From contig NZ_JAIWZC010000001.1 of NCBI RefSeq assembly GCF_020297485.1, positions 1,302,001-1,366,000 of the forward strand: DNA of 64,000 nt, read 5' to 3'. Source of the stretch: Enterocloster clostridioformis (lineage in GTDB: Bacteria; Bacillota; Clostridia; Lachnospirales; Lachnospiraceae). Position 1 is the stretch's first letter. Each line of letters starts with the position of its first letter. The notes below the pieces were generated by a model. That model did no database searches. It saw only the letters and a program-made list of their open reading frames with translations, and was not told where the DNA came from. A program made the translations under genes and the position numbers. This document shows positions 51,644-61,600 of the stretch, in pieces.

Positions 51644-52969
51644 CTACCCTTTCTTCCTGCGGTTAGCCGCGACTGTTTTGCGCATTTCCTTAAATGCCTG
51701 AGTCAGAGGCCTCTTGGCCGGACATATGTAGGTACAGCTTCCGCACTCCATACATTCCATACCGTTCAGCTTCTCAAATGTCTCGCAGTCGTCCCTGAGG
51801 GCGGCCTGCATCATCATCACAGGGATGATGTGGCTTGGACATACACTGACACATTTACCGCACCGTATGCATGCGGAAGGCTCCATCTCCGCCACCTGGT
51901 CCTTTGTGAAACAGGTCAGGGCAGATGAAGTCTTGCTTACCGGGATATTCAGGTCAAATATGGCCTGGCCCATCATGGGGCCGCCTGACAGAACTTTTTC
52001 CGGCTCCGTCTTAAAACCGCCGGCTGCATCCAACAGTTCCTGGTAATTGGTTCCAAGCTTTACGCTGAAATTCCTGGGGTCCGCCACCGCGTCTCCGGTG
52101 ACCGTGATGATCTTTCTCATCAGAGGCGTGCACTTGCACACTGCCATATAAATGGAAATCACGGTGTCAACATTATCCACGATGCATCCTGCGTCTGCGG
52201 GAAGCATGGATGAGTTGACCTTCCTGCCTGTAACGGCATAAATCAGGGAACGCTCACCTCCCTGAGGATACTTTGTCATAAGCGGACAGACCGTGATGCG
52301 CGGCTCGTCCTTCACCATCTCGGTAAGCTTCTTGATGGCCTCCGGCTTATTATTTTCAATGCCGATAACGCCCTTTGCATTGTCAAAAAGCTGAAGGATG
52401 ACCTTTAAGCCGCCCACGATTTTCTCCGGCTCTTCCAACATCATCCGGTAGTCGCTGGTAAGGTACGGTTCACACTCCGCGCCGTTAACCAGTATGTACT
52501 CAATGGCGCTCTCATCCTTTGGAGTCAGCTTTACATGAGTGGGGAATCCTGCTCCGCCGAGGCCCACGATACCGGCTTCCTTTACAATGTTACGGATTTC
52601 CTCTTTTGACAGGCCGGATGGGTCCCTGTCCTCTCCCACGCCCTCAACTGTCTTATATTCTCCATCATTTTCAACGACAATGGAGGGCACCATTGCTCCG
52701 TTAGCCATACGCCTTGGTTCAATGGCCTTCACCGTTCCTGAAACAGAAGCAATTACATTTGCAGAGATGAAACCGCCTGCTTCTCCAATCTTCTGGCCTG
52801 CCAGTACATGGTCGCCCTTTGCCACCAGAGGCTTCGCGGGCGCACCAATGTGCTGTGACATCGGATACACCAGGTCGCCCTTTGGCATCAGGACCTGTAC
52901 CGGTTTGTTCTCTGACAGCTCTTTCCCCTCATATGGATGGATGCCGCCTATAAAAGTCGCCAAACCCAT
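51644..52969 (-). CDS. rnfC: Rnf complex subunit C (NADH/FMN/Fe-S)
   Basis: 441 codons from the chosen start. Soluble peripheral subunit that passes electrons to NAD+. A barrel-sandwich domain (about 30-100), a Rossmann-like NADH/FMN region with GLGGAGFPTHVK, an SLBB domain, then two [4Fe-4S] motifs (CIRCGKCVSVC and CMECGSCTYIC). The ATG at 52969 (MGLATFIGGIHPYEG) follows GGGAGAG; the longer frame to 53074 runs through the structured leader and promoter. It is the first gene of rnfCDGEAB. Confidence 0.95.
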   Translation of the reverse strand: MGLATFIGGIHPYEGKELSENKPVQVLMPKGDLVYPMSQHIGAPAKPLVAKGDHVLAGQKIGEAGGFISANVIASVSGTVKAIEPRRMANGAMVPSIVVENDGEYKTVEGVGEDRDPSGLSKEEIRNIVKEAGIVGLGGAGFPTHVKLTPKDESAIEYILVNGAECEPYLTSDYRMMLEEPEKIVGGLKVILQLFDNAKGVIGIENNKPEAIKKLTEMVKDEPRITVCPLMTKYPQGGERSLIYAVTGRKVNSSMLPADAGCIVDNVDTVISIYMAVCKCTPLMRKIITVTGDAVADPRNFSVKLGTNYQELLDAAGGFKTEPEKVLSGGPMMGQAIFDLNIPVSKTSSALTCFTKDQVAEMEPSACIRCGKCVSVCPSHIIPVMMMQAALRDDCETFEKLNGMECMECGSCTYICPAKRPLTQAFKEMRKTVAANRRKKG

Positions 52970-53010
52970 GGATTCTCTCCCTCTTTTCTTTCTTTTTATT
53001 CCTTTGTGCG

Positions 53011-53058
53011 GCCGGACCAGTTCCAGCGTCCGGTATGACCGGTGGGGCTGCCTGCCCC
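53011..53058 (-). promoter_or_regulatory. rnfC leader with alternative hairpins
   Basis: Three stems: GGGGC/GCCCC (53058-53054 with 53048-53044), ACCGG/CCGGT (53042-53038 with 53034-53030), and CCGGAC/GTCCGG (53033-53028 with 53017-53012). The last two share 53030-53033, so only one can form at a time. Such a choice is typical of leader-based regulation, though no known class fits. Confidence 0.45.
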
Positions 53059-53077
53059 CGCCGGAATACACCAACTA

Positions 53078-53107
53078 AGTATAGCATAAATAAAGATTGT
53101 ATACAAT
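53078..53107 (-). promoter_or_regulatory. rnf operon promoter with palindrome over the -35
   Basis: Minus-strand TTGTAT (53106-53101), 17-bp spacer, TATACT (53083-53078). A perfect palindrome, ATTGTATACAAT (53096-53107), covers the -35. The leader to rnfC is about 100 nt. Confidence 0.6.
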
Positions 53108-53156
53108 ACAGATTTTATTCGTTATTATTTTAATTTATATGTTAATTTCATGGCAA

Positions 53157-55040
53157 TCAATCCAGTTCTTTCATGCCTGTATACAATTCATAGTATCGTC
53201 CTTTCATCTCCAAAAGCTCCTCGTGGGTCCCTCTCTCTATGATTTCCCCGTGTTCCAGAACCATGATGGCGTTGGCGCTGCGCACCGTGGAAAGCCGGTG
53301 GGCAATGATGAAGGTGGTGCGGTCCGCCATCAGCCGGTCCATACCGTGCTCAATGTGTTTTTCCGTCCTGGTATCCACAGAGCTGGTAGCCTCGTCCAGA
53401 ATCAGCACAGGGGCCTTGGATATGGCTGCTCTGGCAATGTTGAGAAGCTGTCTCTGTCCCTGGCTTAAATTGGCCCCATCCCCCTCCAGCATGGTATCAT
53501 ATCCGTGGGGAAGACGCGTGATGAAGGAATGGGCGGAGGCTGTTTTGGCCGCCTGGACGACCTCGTCGTCCGTGGCGTCCAGCCTGCCGTACCGGATATT
53601 CTCCCGCACCGTGCCTGTAAACAGGTGGGTATCCTGGAGAACCATGGCAATGTTGTTTCGCAGGGCGTCCCTGGAAATGCGGCGTATATCCGCCCCGTCA
53701 ATGGTGATGGTTCCTGACCGGATGTCATAGAACCGGTTCAGCAGGTTTGTAATGGTGGTCTTTCCAGCGCCGGTAGAACCTACAAAGGCAATCTTCTGCC
53801 CAGGTTTGGCATAGAGATTTATGTCCTTAAGAATGGTTTTATCCGGGTCGTAGCCAAAGGTGACATGATGAAACACCACATGGCCAACCATGGGACTTGG
53901 CACCACACAGTCCATGGTGTCCGCCGGTTCCGGCTCCTCATCCATCACCGAGAATACGCGCTCCGCTCCGGCCAGAGCTGAGAATACATTGCTGACCTGC
54001 ATGGATATCTCGTTGATGGGACGGCTAAACTGTCTGGAAAAGTTTAAGAACACGGTCAGCCCTCCCACATCAAAGCCCCTGAGCACGCAGAGCAGGCCGC
54101 CCACACAGGCGGTAAGGGAATAGTTGATCTGGCTCAGACTGTTCATCACAGGCCCCATAATACCGCCGAAAAACTGGGCCCGAATCTGGTTGTACCTCAG
54201 GTCATGGTTCAGTATGCCGAATTCCTCCCTGGCCGTGTCCTCGTGGCAGAATACCTTAACCACCTTCTGTCCGGTGATGGTCTCCTCTATATAACCGTTC
54301 ACGGCTCCCAGGGATGTCTGTTGGGCAGTGAAGTATTTCTGGCTCCATCCGGCCACAGCCCCTCCCGCCTTCATCATAACAGGAATCATCACCAGGGTGA
54401 CAAGGGTCAGAATCAGGTTGGTGTACAGCATGAGGAACAGGGTGCCGATGATGCTTAATGCCCCGGAAAACAACTGTACCAGCGTGGAGCTGAGCATCTG
54501 TCCGATGGTGTCCACATCATTTGTAAAACGGCTCATCAAATCACCGTTGGAGTTGGTATCATAAAACCGTACCGGCAGCTTCTGCATTCTGGCAAACAGG
54601 TCATTGCGGATTTTCTGAAGGGCATTCTGTGCCACGGTCAGCATGACCTTTGCCTGGGCATAATTGGCAAACACCCCCACCGCGAAAACAGCCGCCAGAA
54701 CGGCCAGGGCCCTTGCAAGTCCTGCCGGATCACCAGGCTCTCCTGTTAAAGGGGCAATGAATGTATTGATAACAGGACGCAGCATGTAGGAACCCGCCAG
54801 CGTTGCGGCGGTATTGAGGATGACGCAGAAAAATGCCAGCACCATCTTGGGTTTATCCTCATTTAAGTAATGCAGAAGACGCCTGGTGGTGGTGCCTGCG
54901 TTCCTGGGCAGCCGTTTCGGGCCCATGCCCATATTCCGTCCCGGTCCATGCCCTCTCCCTCCCATGGGACCTATGGACTCAGGAGCCCCATGTCTTCCAT
55001 AGCGCCGTTTCAGGCTCTCCGCTTTCTGTTGTCTCGTCAT
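53157..55040 (-). CDS. ABC exporter half (TMD-NBD), catalytic-site partner
   Basis: 627 residues. About 55 N-terminal residues rich in Gly, Arg and Pro precede the membrane domain (about 60-345, six helices). The nucleotide-binding domain has Walker A GSTGAGKTT, signature LSQGQRQ and Walker B ending LILDEATS, so the catalytic Glu is present. It begins 4 bp inside the stop of its partner gene (ATGA overlap, start 55040); the longer frame to 55100 is unrelated to the family. With the 55037 gene it should form a heterodimeric exporter for drugs, lipids or peptides. Confidence 0.93.
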   Translation of the reverse strand: MTRQQKAESLKRRYGRHGAPESIGPMGGRGHGPGRNMGMGPKRLPRNAGTTTRRLLHYLNEDKPKMVLAFFCVILNTAATLAGSYMLRPVINTFIAPLTGEPGDPAGLARALAVLAAVFAVGVFANYAQAKVMLTVAQNALQKIRNDLFARMQKLPVRFYDTNSNGDLMSRFTNDVDTIGQMLSSTLVQLFSGALSIIGTLFLMLYTNLILTLVTLVMIPVMMKAGGAVAGWSQKYFTAQQTSLGAVNGYIEETITGQKVVKVFCHEDTAREEFGILNHDLRYNQIRAQFFGGIMGPVMNSLSQINYSLTACVGGLLCVLRGFDVGGLTVFLNFSRQFSRPINEISMQVSNVFSALAGAERVFSVMDEEPEPADTMDCVVPSPMVGHVVFHHVTFGYDPDKTILKDINLYAKPGQKIAFVGSTGAGKTTITNLLNRFYDIRSGTITIDGADIRRISRDALRNNIAMVLQDTHLFTGTVRENIRYGRLDATDDEVVQAAKTASAHSFITRLPHGYDTMLEGDGANLSQGQRQLLNIARAAISKAPVLILDEATSSVDTRTEKHIEHGMDRLMADRTTFIIAHRLSTVRSANAIMVLEHGEIIERGTHEELLEMKGRYYELYTGMKELD

Positions 55041-56776
55041 GATGCAGCCGTCTCCTTTCGGTCCCTCTGGGAATAATAAATCTCCTGGTATGCCTGGCAT
55101 TCCTCCATAAGCTGTTCATGGGTCCCCTGTCCGATGAGCCTGCCTTCATCCAGCACCAAGATCCGGTCAGCCTCTTCCACGGATCCGATGCGCTGTGCTA
55201 TGATGATTTTGGTGGTATCCTTAAGGCTGGTGCTGAAACACTGCCGTATCCTGGCCTCAGTGGCAGTATCCACGGCGCTGGTGCTGTCATCCAGTATCAG
55301 GATTTTTGGCCTCTTAAGCAGAGCCCTGGCAATACAGAGTCTCTGCTTCTGGCCCCCCGATACGTTGACCCCGCCCTGTCCCATGTCCGTATCATAGCCG
55401 TTGGTAAAGGAGGTGACAAAGCTGTCCGCCTGGGCGCTCTGTGCCATTTCCCTGATTTCATCCATGGAGGCGTCCTCCTTCCCCCAGCGCAGGTTCTCTT
55501 CTATGGTGCCTGAGAAAAGCACATTTTTCTGGAGCACCATGCCCACACCTTCCCGAAGGTTTTTCAGAGAATAGTCCCTGACATCCACTCCGTCCACAAG
55601 TACCTGGCCCCTTGTGGCATCGTAGAGCCGCGGTATCATCTGCACCAGGGTGGTCTTACCGCTGCCTGTGGCTCCGATAATGCCTATCACCTGCCCCGGC
55701 TCTGCCGTAAAGCTTATATCCTCCAGCACCATCTCATCCTGGTTGTCCGTATAGCTGAAGCTCACATGCTTAAACTCCACCTTTCCCGTCAATACAGCCA
55801 GGTCCTTCCTGGCGGCCCCCTGGTCTGTCAGGTCGATCTCCGTATCCATGACCTCACTCACCCTGCGGATGGATGCCACTGCTCTGGAAAGCTGCAGGAA
55901 TACCATGGAAAGCATCATTAGTGACATGAGTATCTGTACGATATAGGTGGTAAATGCAGTCAAATCCCCTACCGGCATATCCCCTGCAATAATGATATTT
56001 CCCCCGTACCACACAACAGCCAGCGTGGTTATGTTCATGGCAAGGGTCATCACAGGCATGGCGACAATGACGATTTTCATGGCATCCAGGCTGCTGTTCT
56101 TTAAATCCTGGTTCATGACCCTGAATTTATCTTCCTCAAATTCTTCCCGCACAAAGGACTTGATAACCCGCACATTGGTCAGAGCTTCCTGGATGCCGGA
56201 GTTTAACTGGTCCAGCTTTTTCTGCATGGCGGTAAATCTGGGGAACGCGGTCTTCAGTATGACGGCTATGGCTGCTGTCAGCAGGGGGATGACCACCAGT
56301 ATGACCACTGCCAGCCTGGCATTCATCATGAAAGCCATGAGCAGGGCACCTATGAACATGCCCGGAGCGCGCATGGCCATCCGCAGTCCCATCATAAGCA
56401 CATTTTGGACCTGCTGGATATCATTGGTCAGACGGGTTACCAGCGAGCCTGTGCTGTAGGCATCTATGTTCTTAAAGGAAAATTCCTGCACCTTGGAAAA
56501 AAGGTCGGCCCTCAAATCACTGGTAAAGCTGACGGCCGCTTTCACCGAAAAATAAGCTCCTCCGATTCCTCCTATGGCCATGACCAGGGTGGCCAGTATC
56601 ATCAGGCCTCCCACAGACAGGATATACTGCACATTTCTCTGCGCCACTCCGTTGTTGATAATCATGGACATCAGCTTAGGCAGCATGATTTCTCCAGCCA
56701 CCTCAGTCAGCATCAGAAGAGGGCCCAGAATAAAGGCTCCAAAATATGGTTTTATATATTTTCCGTATCGTTTCAC
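55037..56776 (-). CDS. ABC exporter half (TMD-NBD), degenerate-site partner
   Basis: 579 residues: six-helix membrane domain (about 15-310) and nucleotide-binding domain with Walker A GATGSGKTT, signature VSGGQKQ and Walker B LILDDSTS. Asp replaces the catalytic Glu after Walker B, so this half probably does not hydrolyse ATP well; one degenerate and one active site is the pattern of heterodimers such as TM287/288 and BmrCD. It starts immediately after the marR stop (56777), so the three genes form a marR-abcA-abcB operon. Confidence 0.93.
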   Translation of the reverse strand: MKRYGKYIKPYFGAFILGPLLMLTEVAGEIMLPKLMSMIINNGVAQRNVQYILSVGGLMILATLVMAIGGIGGAYFSVKAAVSFTSDLRADLFSKVQEFSFKNIDAYSTGSLVTRLTNDIQQVQNVLMMGLRMAMRAPGMFIGALLMAFMMNARLAVVILVVIPLLTAAIAVILKTAFPRFTAMQKKLDQLNSGIQEALTNVRVIKSFVREEFEEDKFRVMNQDLKNSSLDAMKIVIVAMPVMTLAMNITTLAVVWYGGNIIIAGDMPVGDLTAFTTYIVQILMSLMMLSMVFLQLSRAVASIRRVSEVMDTEIDLTDQGAARKDLAVLTGKVEFKHVSFSYTDNQDEMVLEDISFTAEPGQVIGIIGATGSGKTTLVQMIPRLYDATRGQVLVDGVDVRDYSLKNLREGVGMVLQKNVLFSGTIEENLRWGKEDASMDEIREMAQSAQADSFVTSFTNGYDTDMGQGGVNVSGGQKQRLCIARALLKRPKILILDDSTSAVDTATEARIRQCFSTSLKDTTKIIIAQRIGSVEEADRILVLDEGRLIGQGTHEQLMEECQAYQEIYYSQRDRKETAAS

Positions 56777-57262
56777 TTACGATTCCTCCCCTTGCGCCCT
56801 GTCCGTAAACTCCTGGTTCAGATTTCCATAAATCCGGTCCAGAAGTTCTCCCAGCACCTTCATATCATTCTCAGAGAATCCTTCAAACATACGGCACTCA
56901 ATGCGCCTGAAAATCTTAACACTGTCCTCCACCACTTTTCTGCCCTTATCCGTTATGCAAATCTGGTTGCACCGGTTGTCCTCCTGGTCTACCAGGCGCC
57001 TTATATAGCCTCCCTTTTCCAGTTTCTTAAGAGAAACAGCTATGGTGGCCCCTGACACGCCATACATCCTTGCCAGCTCCTTCTGGGATACGTTGGGATT
57101 ATCCGACACGAACATCAGAATCTGATGCTGGCTGCGGTACACCCCCGTGCCGTCCAGACGGTGCTCCATCATACTCCGGTGCAGCCTGGCCACTCGAATG
57201 TACTTCTCGATAAGACAGTGCTCCGAGGATTGAACAAAACAACTGCATGATGCATTGTCCAT
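56777..57262 (-). CDS. MarR-family regulator of the ABC exporter
   Basis: 161 residues. Winged helix-turn-helix (about 45-110) with VSQKELARMYGVSGATIAVSLKKLEKGGYIRR (cited as the recognition helix region GVSGATIAVSLKKL) and the wing segment DQEDNRC, flanked by dimerisation helices. Cysteines 6 and 8 near the N-terminus could in principle sense oxidants. It heads the exporter operon, and a palindrome TAGTTAACTA at the predicted transcription start suits autorepression released by a ligand. Start ATG at 57262 follows AAGGAGG. Confidence 0.92.
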   Translation of the reverse strand: MDNASCSCFVQSSEHCLIEKYIRVARLHRSMMEHRLDGTGVYRSQHQILMFVSDNPNVSQKELARMYGVSGATIAVSLKKLEKGGYIRRLVDQEDNRCNQICITDKGRKVVEDSVKIFRRIECRMFEGFSENDMKVLGELLDRIYGNLNQEFTDRAQGEES

Positions 57263-57327
57263 GTAAATTGCCTCCTTCCTGTATCTGTATATTTAACTGA
57301 TTAACCATTAGCCCGCTTATAATTAGC

Positions 57328-57372
57328 TAGTTAACTATATCAGAGTATAACAGAATACGGGATTTGTGGCAA
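57328..57372 (-). promoter_or_regulatory. marR promoter and putative operator
   Basis: Minus-strand TTGCCA (57372-57367), 17-bp spacer, TATACT (57349-57344). Perfect palindrome TAGTTAACTA (57328-57337) lies at about +1 to +10, a usual MarR operator position. Confidence 0.6.
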
Positions 57373-57461
57373 GTACTATTTTTCCGGGAAATTGGCGGCG
57401 TAATCCGGTGAAATATGTTACCAAAAGTGCAAAAACCAGCCTGGTTTTCCATGTCCTGATA

Positions 57462-57470
57462 TGCTATACT
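57462..57470 (+). promoter_or_regulatory. Extended -10 element before the coiled-coil gene
   Basis: TGC-TATACT (57462-57470) is an extended -10 with a poor -35 (TGGTTT at 57442). Predicted leader about 60 nt. Confidence 0.45.
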
Positions 57471-57538
57471 TAATTACACCCTGGTTCCAGCTGAAACAAT
57501 AACCGTGACACAGCACACTGTTTTTAGGAGGTGACAGC

Positions 57539-57922
57539 TTGACATATTCTGAAAAACTTGATTTTTTGTTGATTGAAATAGTCGGTATGAAGACTGAGTT
57601 CCAAGGTATGAAAACTGAGTTTCAAGGTATGAAGACTGAGCTTCAAGGTATGAAAACTGATATTCAGAGCATGAAAACCGATATTCAGAACATGAAAACC
57701 GACATCCAAAACATGCAGTCCGACATCCAAAACATGCAGTCCGACATAAAATCCCTGAACACCCGCATGGACAATCTGGAATTCCAGCTCAAGTCCACTG
57801 AACGCATCTTAAGAAGCCAAATCATGAAATCCGAAACCCTGATTCTCGGCGAAGTGGAACGGGTCCATTTGATACTGGACCAGCACATTCATAATCAGAC
57901 CATGCATACCGCTTTGGTATAG
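57539..57922 (+). CDS. Repeat coiled-coil protein, 127 aa, TTG start
   Basis: Residues 17-72 are eight heptads of the form M-K-T-E/D-x-Q-G/N/S (for example MKTEFQG, MKTDIQN, MQSDIQN), then a further coiled-coil (about 72-100) and a short His-rich tail. Leucine, methionine and phenylalanine or isoleucine at heptad core positions give a long single helix, probably a dimer or trimer. No signal peptide or membrane span is seen. Start: a TTG at 57539, because AGGAGGTG lies 5 bases upstream and no ATG is in frame before the repeats. The function is unknown; relatives with the same heptads occur as small orphan proteins in clostridia. It faces a terminator that mainly serves the opposite strand. Confidence 0.7.
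   Translation: MTYSEKLDFLLIEIVGMKTEFQGMKTEFQGMKTELQGMKTDIQSMKTDIQNMKTDIQNMQSDIQNMQSDIKSLNTRMDNLEFQLKSTERILRSQIMKSETLILGEVERVHLILDQHIHNQTMHTALV
57584..57751 (+). repeat. Eight tandem 21-bp units inside the coiled-coil gene
   Basis: Unit form GGTATGAARACTGAGYTTCAA, drifting to AACATGCAGTCCGACATCCAA by the end. Repeats 1-4 are the most alike. The unit is a multiple of three, so gain or loss would keep the frame. Confidence 0.9.
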
Positions 57923-57943
57923 AGCCGTACATACGAGCATGTT

Positions 57944-57970
57944 AAAAACCCGGCACACCACTGTGCCGGG
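57944..57970 (-). terminator. Terminator of the flavoprotein/helicase transcript
   Basis: CCCGGCACA (57949-57957) pairs with TGTGCCGGG (57962-57970) around a 4-nt loop. On the minus strand TTTTT follows (complement of 57948-57944). The plus strand has no T-run. Confidence 0.8.
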
Positions 57971-58062
57971 CCCCATATCTTAAACCAGGTCATCCTGATT
58001 CCATGTATTGATTCCTCGTATTGATTCCATACATTAACCTCATCCGCGAATCAGCCATTTTC

Positions 58063-58686
58063 CTACCGTATAAAATTCGTTCTCTTCTTCTCCTCTGTCT
58101 CAGGAAGCGTAACCCCGGCAGCTTTTCCTGCCTCAATGGATTTGAGCATCCAGGCCATGTTCCTGCCCAGGACGCGCATGATCTGCATGCCCTCCTCATC
58201 CTTCTTCACATCCTCAGGACATTGCCCGTGCACCATATTCCAGTACTGGGAGGAAACTACCGGCATCTGCGTAATCATAAAATATTTATTCAGCTGGTCC
58301 AGGGTGGCAGTTGTTCCAGCCCTTCTGGCAGAGGCAATGGCAGCTCCCGGCTTATGGGCAGCAGCGCTGCTTCCGGAATAGAAGAAGCGGTCCAGGAAGG
58401 AGGTGACAGCCCCGCTGGCCGAGGCATAGTGTACCGGTGAACCGACAATCAGTCCGTCGCTCTGCCTCATCTTTTCCACTGCTTCGTTGACCTTATCGTC
58501 GCTGTAAATGCATTTTCCAAGCTTACCGCATGCGCCGCAGCCCATACATCCATGGACAGTCCCGCCGCCCACATGCATGATCTCTGTTTCAATGCCAGCC
58601 TGATTGAGCTCTCCTGCCACCTCTGCAAGGGCGGTGTAAGTACATCCCTTCTCGTGAGGACTCCCGTTTAACATTAATACTTTCAT
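58063..58686 (-). CDS. Iron-sulfur flavoprotein (NADPH-dependent FMN reductase-like)
   Basis: 207 residues. Flavodoxin-like fold with the FMN phosphate loop LNGSPHEKGCTYTAL (7-21, cited in part) and a C-x2-C-x2-C-x5-C cluster (Cys47, 50, 53, 59) for a [4Fe-4S] centre. Such proteins shuttle electrons in anaerobes and may act in oxidative-stress defence. The GSPVHYASASGAVTSFLDR block near 90-110 is the flavin region. It follows the Snf2 helicase gene by 3 bp, so the two are almost surely cotranscribed. Confidence 0.88.
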   Translation of the reverse strand: MKVLMLNGSPHEKGCTYTALAEVAGELNQAGIETEIMHVGGGTVHGCMGCGACGKLGKCIYSDDKVNEAVEKMRQSDGLIVGSPVHYASASGAVTSFLDRFFYSGSSAAAHKPGAAIASARRAGTTATLDQLNKYFMITQMPVVSSQYWNMVHGQCPEDVKKDEEGMQIMRVLGRNMAWMLKSIEAGKAAGVTLPETEEKKRTNFIR

Positions 58687-58689
58687 TTC

Positions 58690-61600
58690 TTATTCCTCCT
58701 TTATGATATTCAGTATATCATCTCTTGTCAGGCTTCCAAATGATACCGTGCCCTCAGGCACCACTGCATCCGCCAGATGGCTCTTGGCTTCCTGAAGCTT
58801 TAAGATGTTCTCTTCTATGGTATTTCTGGTAATCAGTTTATAGACCGTTACCTGCTTATCCTGGCCGATCCGGTGGGTTCTGTCCGTGGCCTGGTTCTGG
58901 GCAGCCACGTTCCACCACGGGTCATAATGGATGACAATATCCGCCGCAGTCAGGTTAAGGCCGGTTCCCCCCGCCTTCAGGCTAATCAAAAATACCGGCA
59001 CCTCATCCTTCCCAAAATCCCCCACCAGCCGGATTCGTTCCTCCTTGGAGGTGGCCCCTGTCAGTAAGTGGCTCTTGATTCCCTCCTTCTCAAACCTTAT
59101 ATGAATGATATCCAGCATGGAGGTAAACTGGGAAAACAACAGTATCTTATGTCCTCCCGCCACACCTCTCCTCACCAAATCCATACAGGTCTCCAGCTTG
59201 GCGGAACCGCCTCTGTAATTGTCGTAACACAGCCGCGGGTCGCAGCAAATCTGTCTCAGGCGCATGAGCTCCGCCAAAATCTGGAGCTTTCCTTCCCCTG
59301 CCCGGCCAAAACAGCCTGTACTGAGCTTTTCCTTAAACTTGGCCGCATTGGCCGCATATAATTTTTTCTGTTCCGGTTCAAAGTTGGAATATACAACCTC
59401 CTCCATTTTATCCGGAAGCTCCTTTAATACATCCTTCTTTATCCGTCTCAGCACAAAGGGGCCTATCATCCGTTTCAGACGTTCAAGGGCTGCCGCGTCG
59501 CCGTCTCTTATAATGGGGACTTCATATTCCTTCTTGAAGAACTTGCTTCCGAAGAGAAAGCCCGGCATGAGATAATCAAAAATGCTCCACAGCTCACCCA
59601 AACGGTTTTCAACAGGCGTCCCTGTCAGGGCAAACCTGGTCTGCACATCCAGGGACTTCACTGCCCTGGCGCTCTGTGTGGATGCGTTTTTGATATACTG
59701 CGCCTCGTCTATGACCTGATACCGGAAATGGACGCCTTCATATAAGCCTATGTCTCTTCTCAGCAAATCGTAGGACGTTATAATAACCTGATAGACCTGG
59801 GAATTTTTTCCAACTTCTTTTAACAGGTCCTCCCGCTCCGAACCGCTTCCCACCACCGACAGCACCTTAAGGTCCGGCGCAAAACGCCGTATCTCATGCT
59901 CCCAGTTGTACACAAGAGAAGCCGGACATATAATCAGGGACGGCGACTGTTCGCCTGAGCCATAGGCGGACTCCAAAAGTGCAATGATCTGTATGGTTTT
60001 TCCCAGCCCCATGTCATCGGCCAGGATTCCCCCGAATCCGTAACTGTCCAGGGTCCGCAGCCAGACATATCCGATTCTCTGATACTCCCTCAGCACGCCC
60101 CTCAGTCTCTCCGGCGCGGTAAAATCGCTGTCCTCCACGGACTTTACCGACCTTACCATGGCTTTTAGCATCTGGTCCCTGTAATAGGTTACACCGGTGC
60201 TCTCCTTAAGAAGATAATCCAGATAAAAGGCGCGGTAAGCCGGCAGACGTACCTTTCCGCTCTGAAGCTCCTTTCTGGTTACTCCCATTTCCGACGCCAT
60301 GCGGCTGATGACCGTTAGGCCGCCTTCATCCAGCCCCAGAAATTGTCCGTTTTTCAGCCTGTAGTACTTCTTTTTCTGGCTGTAGGCTGCCAGTATACGG
60401 TTCAGTTCCTGGCTGTTCATGCCGCCCATGTCCACATCCAGTTCCAGCCAGCCGCCGGCAGCAGAAGCACCCACAGTAACCCTGGGCGGCGCCAGCACCT
60501 CCCACTGGCGCAGGTTCTCAGACACATATACATCTCCCATGGAGCGGAATTCGTCCATTCCCTCTGTCATAAGACGGTAAATCTCATCCTCGTTATTCCT
60601 TATGACCAGCCGTCTTCCATCCGGGTCCTTGTACTTGAAATATTTATGAATCAGCTGGCTTACCCTGAATTCCCCCGGTACATCACGGCATATAGTCCTG
60701 GGAAGATTCTCGTCCTCCAGGGGATGGAATTCATAACTTCCGTAAGCAAGTGAGGGCTCCATCACCAGAGCTCCATCCTCCCCTGTGTCGAACCGGAAGG
60801 ACGCCTTTAACGGCTCCGGCTCATAATCCTTAAAATCCACGTCCTCCGGCATCAGGCGGCAGTAGGGAAGAATATGCTTGACAACGCGCTCATAGAACAG
60901 CGGAATATCCCTCTGTCCCACCATCACGCTTTCATCCCGCTCCATGCACATCTGCTCCATGAACAGTCCCATGACCTGGGTACACGACTCGCTGCACCGG
61001 TAGAGCCTCTGGCCGGATACCACATACAGGAACCGCTCCCCGCGAAAGCAGCCGGCCACCGGCCTTGGGGCCTCGCCTCCTATCATTGGAGCCACACCCA
61101 TAAGGCTGGCTTTCAGGCCGTCCCTCCCCGTCTTCTCCACCTTAAGTGATGCCACCGGATCAGAATCCTCCATGTCCATCATGACCCGGTTCCCGCCGGG
61201 AAGCTGGACCTCCACGGTCCGGCCGGCCATTATTTCAAAAAAGCGGTCCCGGTTCATACGGTTTAGCGTCAGGCTGCGGACCGCTTTCTGGTTTTGTACT
61301 CCTCCCATAAGCAGGGCCAGAAGCTCCTTGCTGCTGTCTGTAAAAGCCGATTTGTTGTGATGAAAGGACAGGTCCTTTCCATAAGCCACATGGGCCCCAT
61401 TCTCAACAGCCTCCTTAAAGGCCCTCAAATCGCGCACGGCATAAAAACGGGTGATTCCCACCTTGAACTCCAGACGCGTGTCCTTTCCGTCCAGAATCAG
61501 CACCGGCTCCAGCCTTACCTGGGCGTCCGCCTCCTCCGCCAGAATCAGGGCCACCTCCCGGTTGGTATATTCCCGAATCATGGTGTGAACCTGGGAGGAT

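Noticed and set aside
57584..57751. Tandem 21-bp repeats as a CRISPR array
   Set aside because: Units are contiguous without spacers, drift in sequence, and stay in frame inside a coding region.
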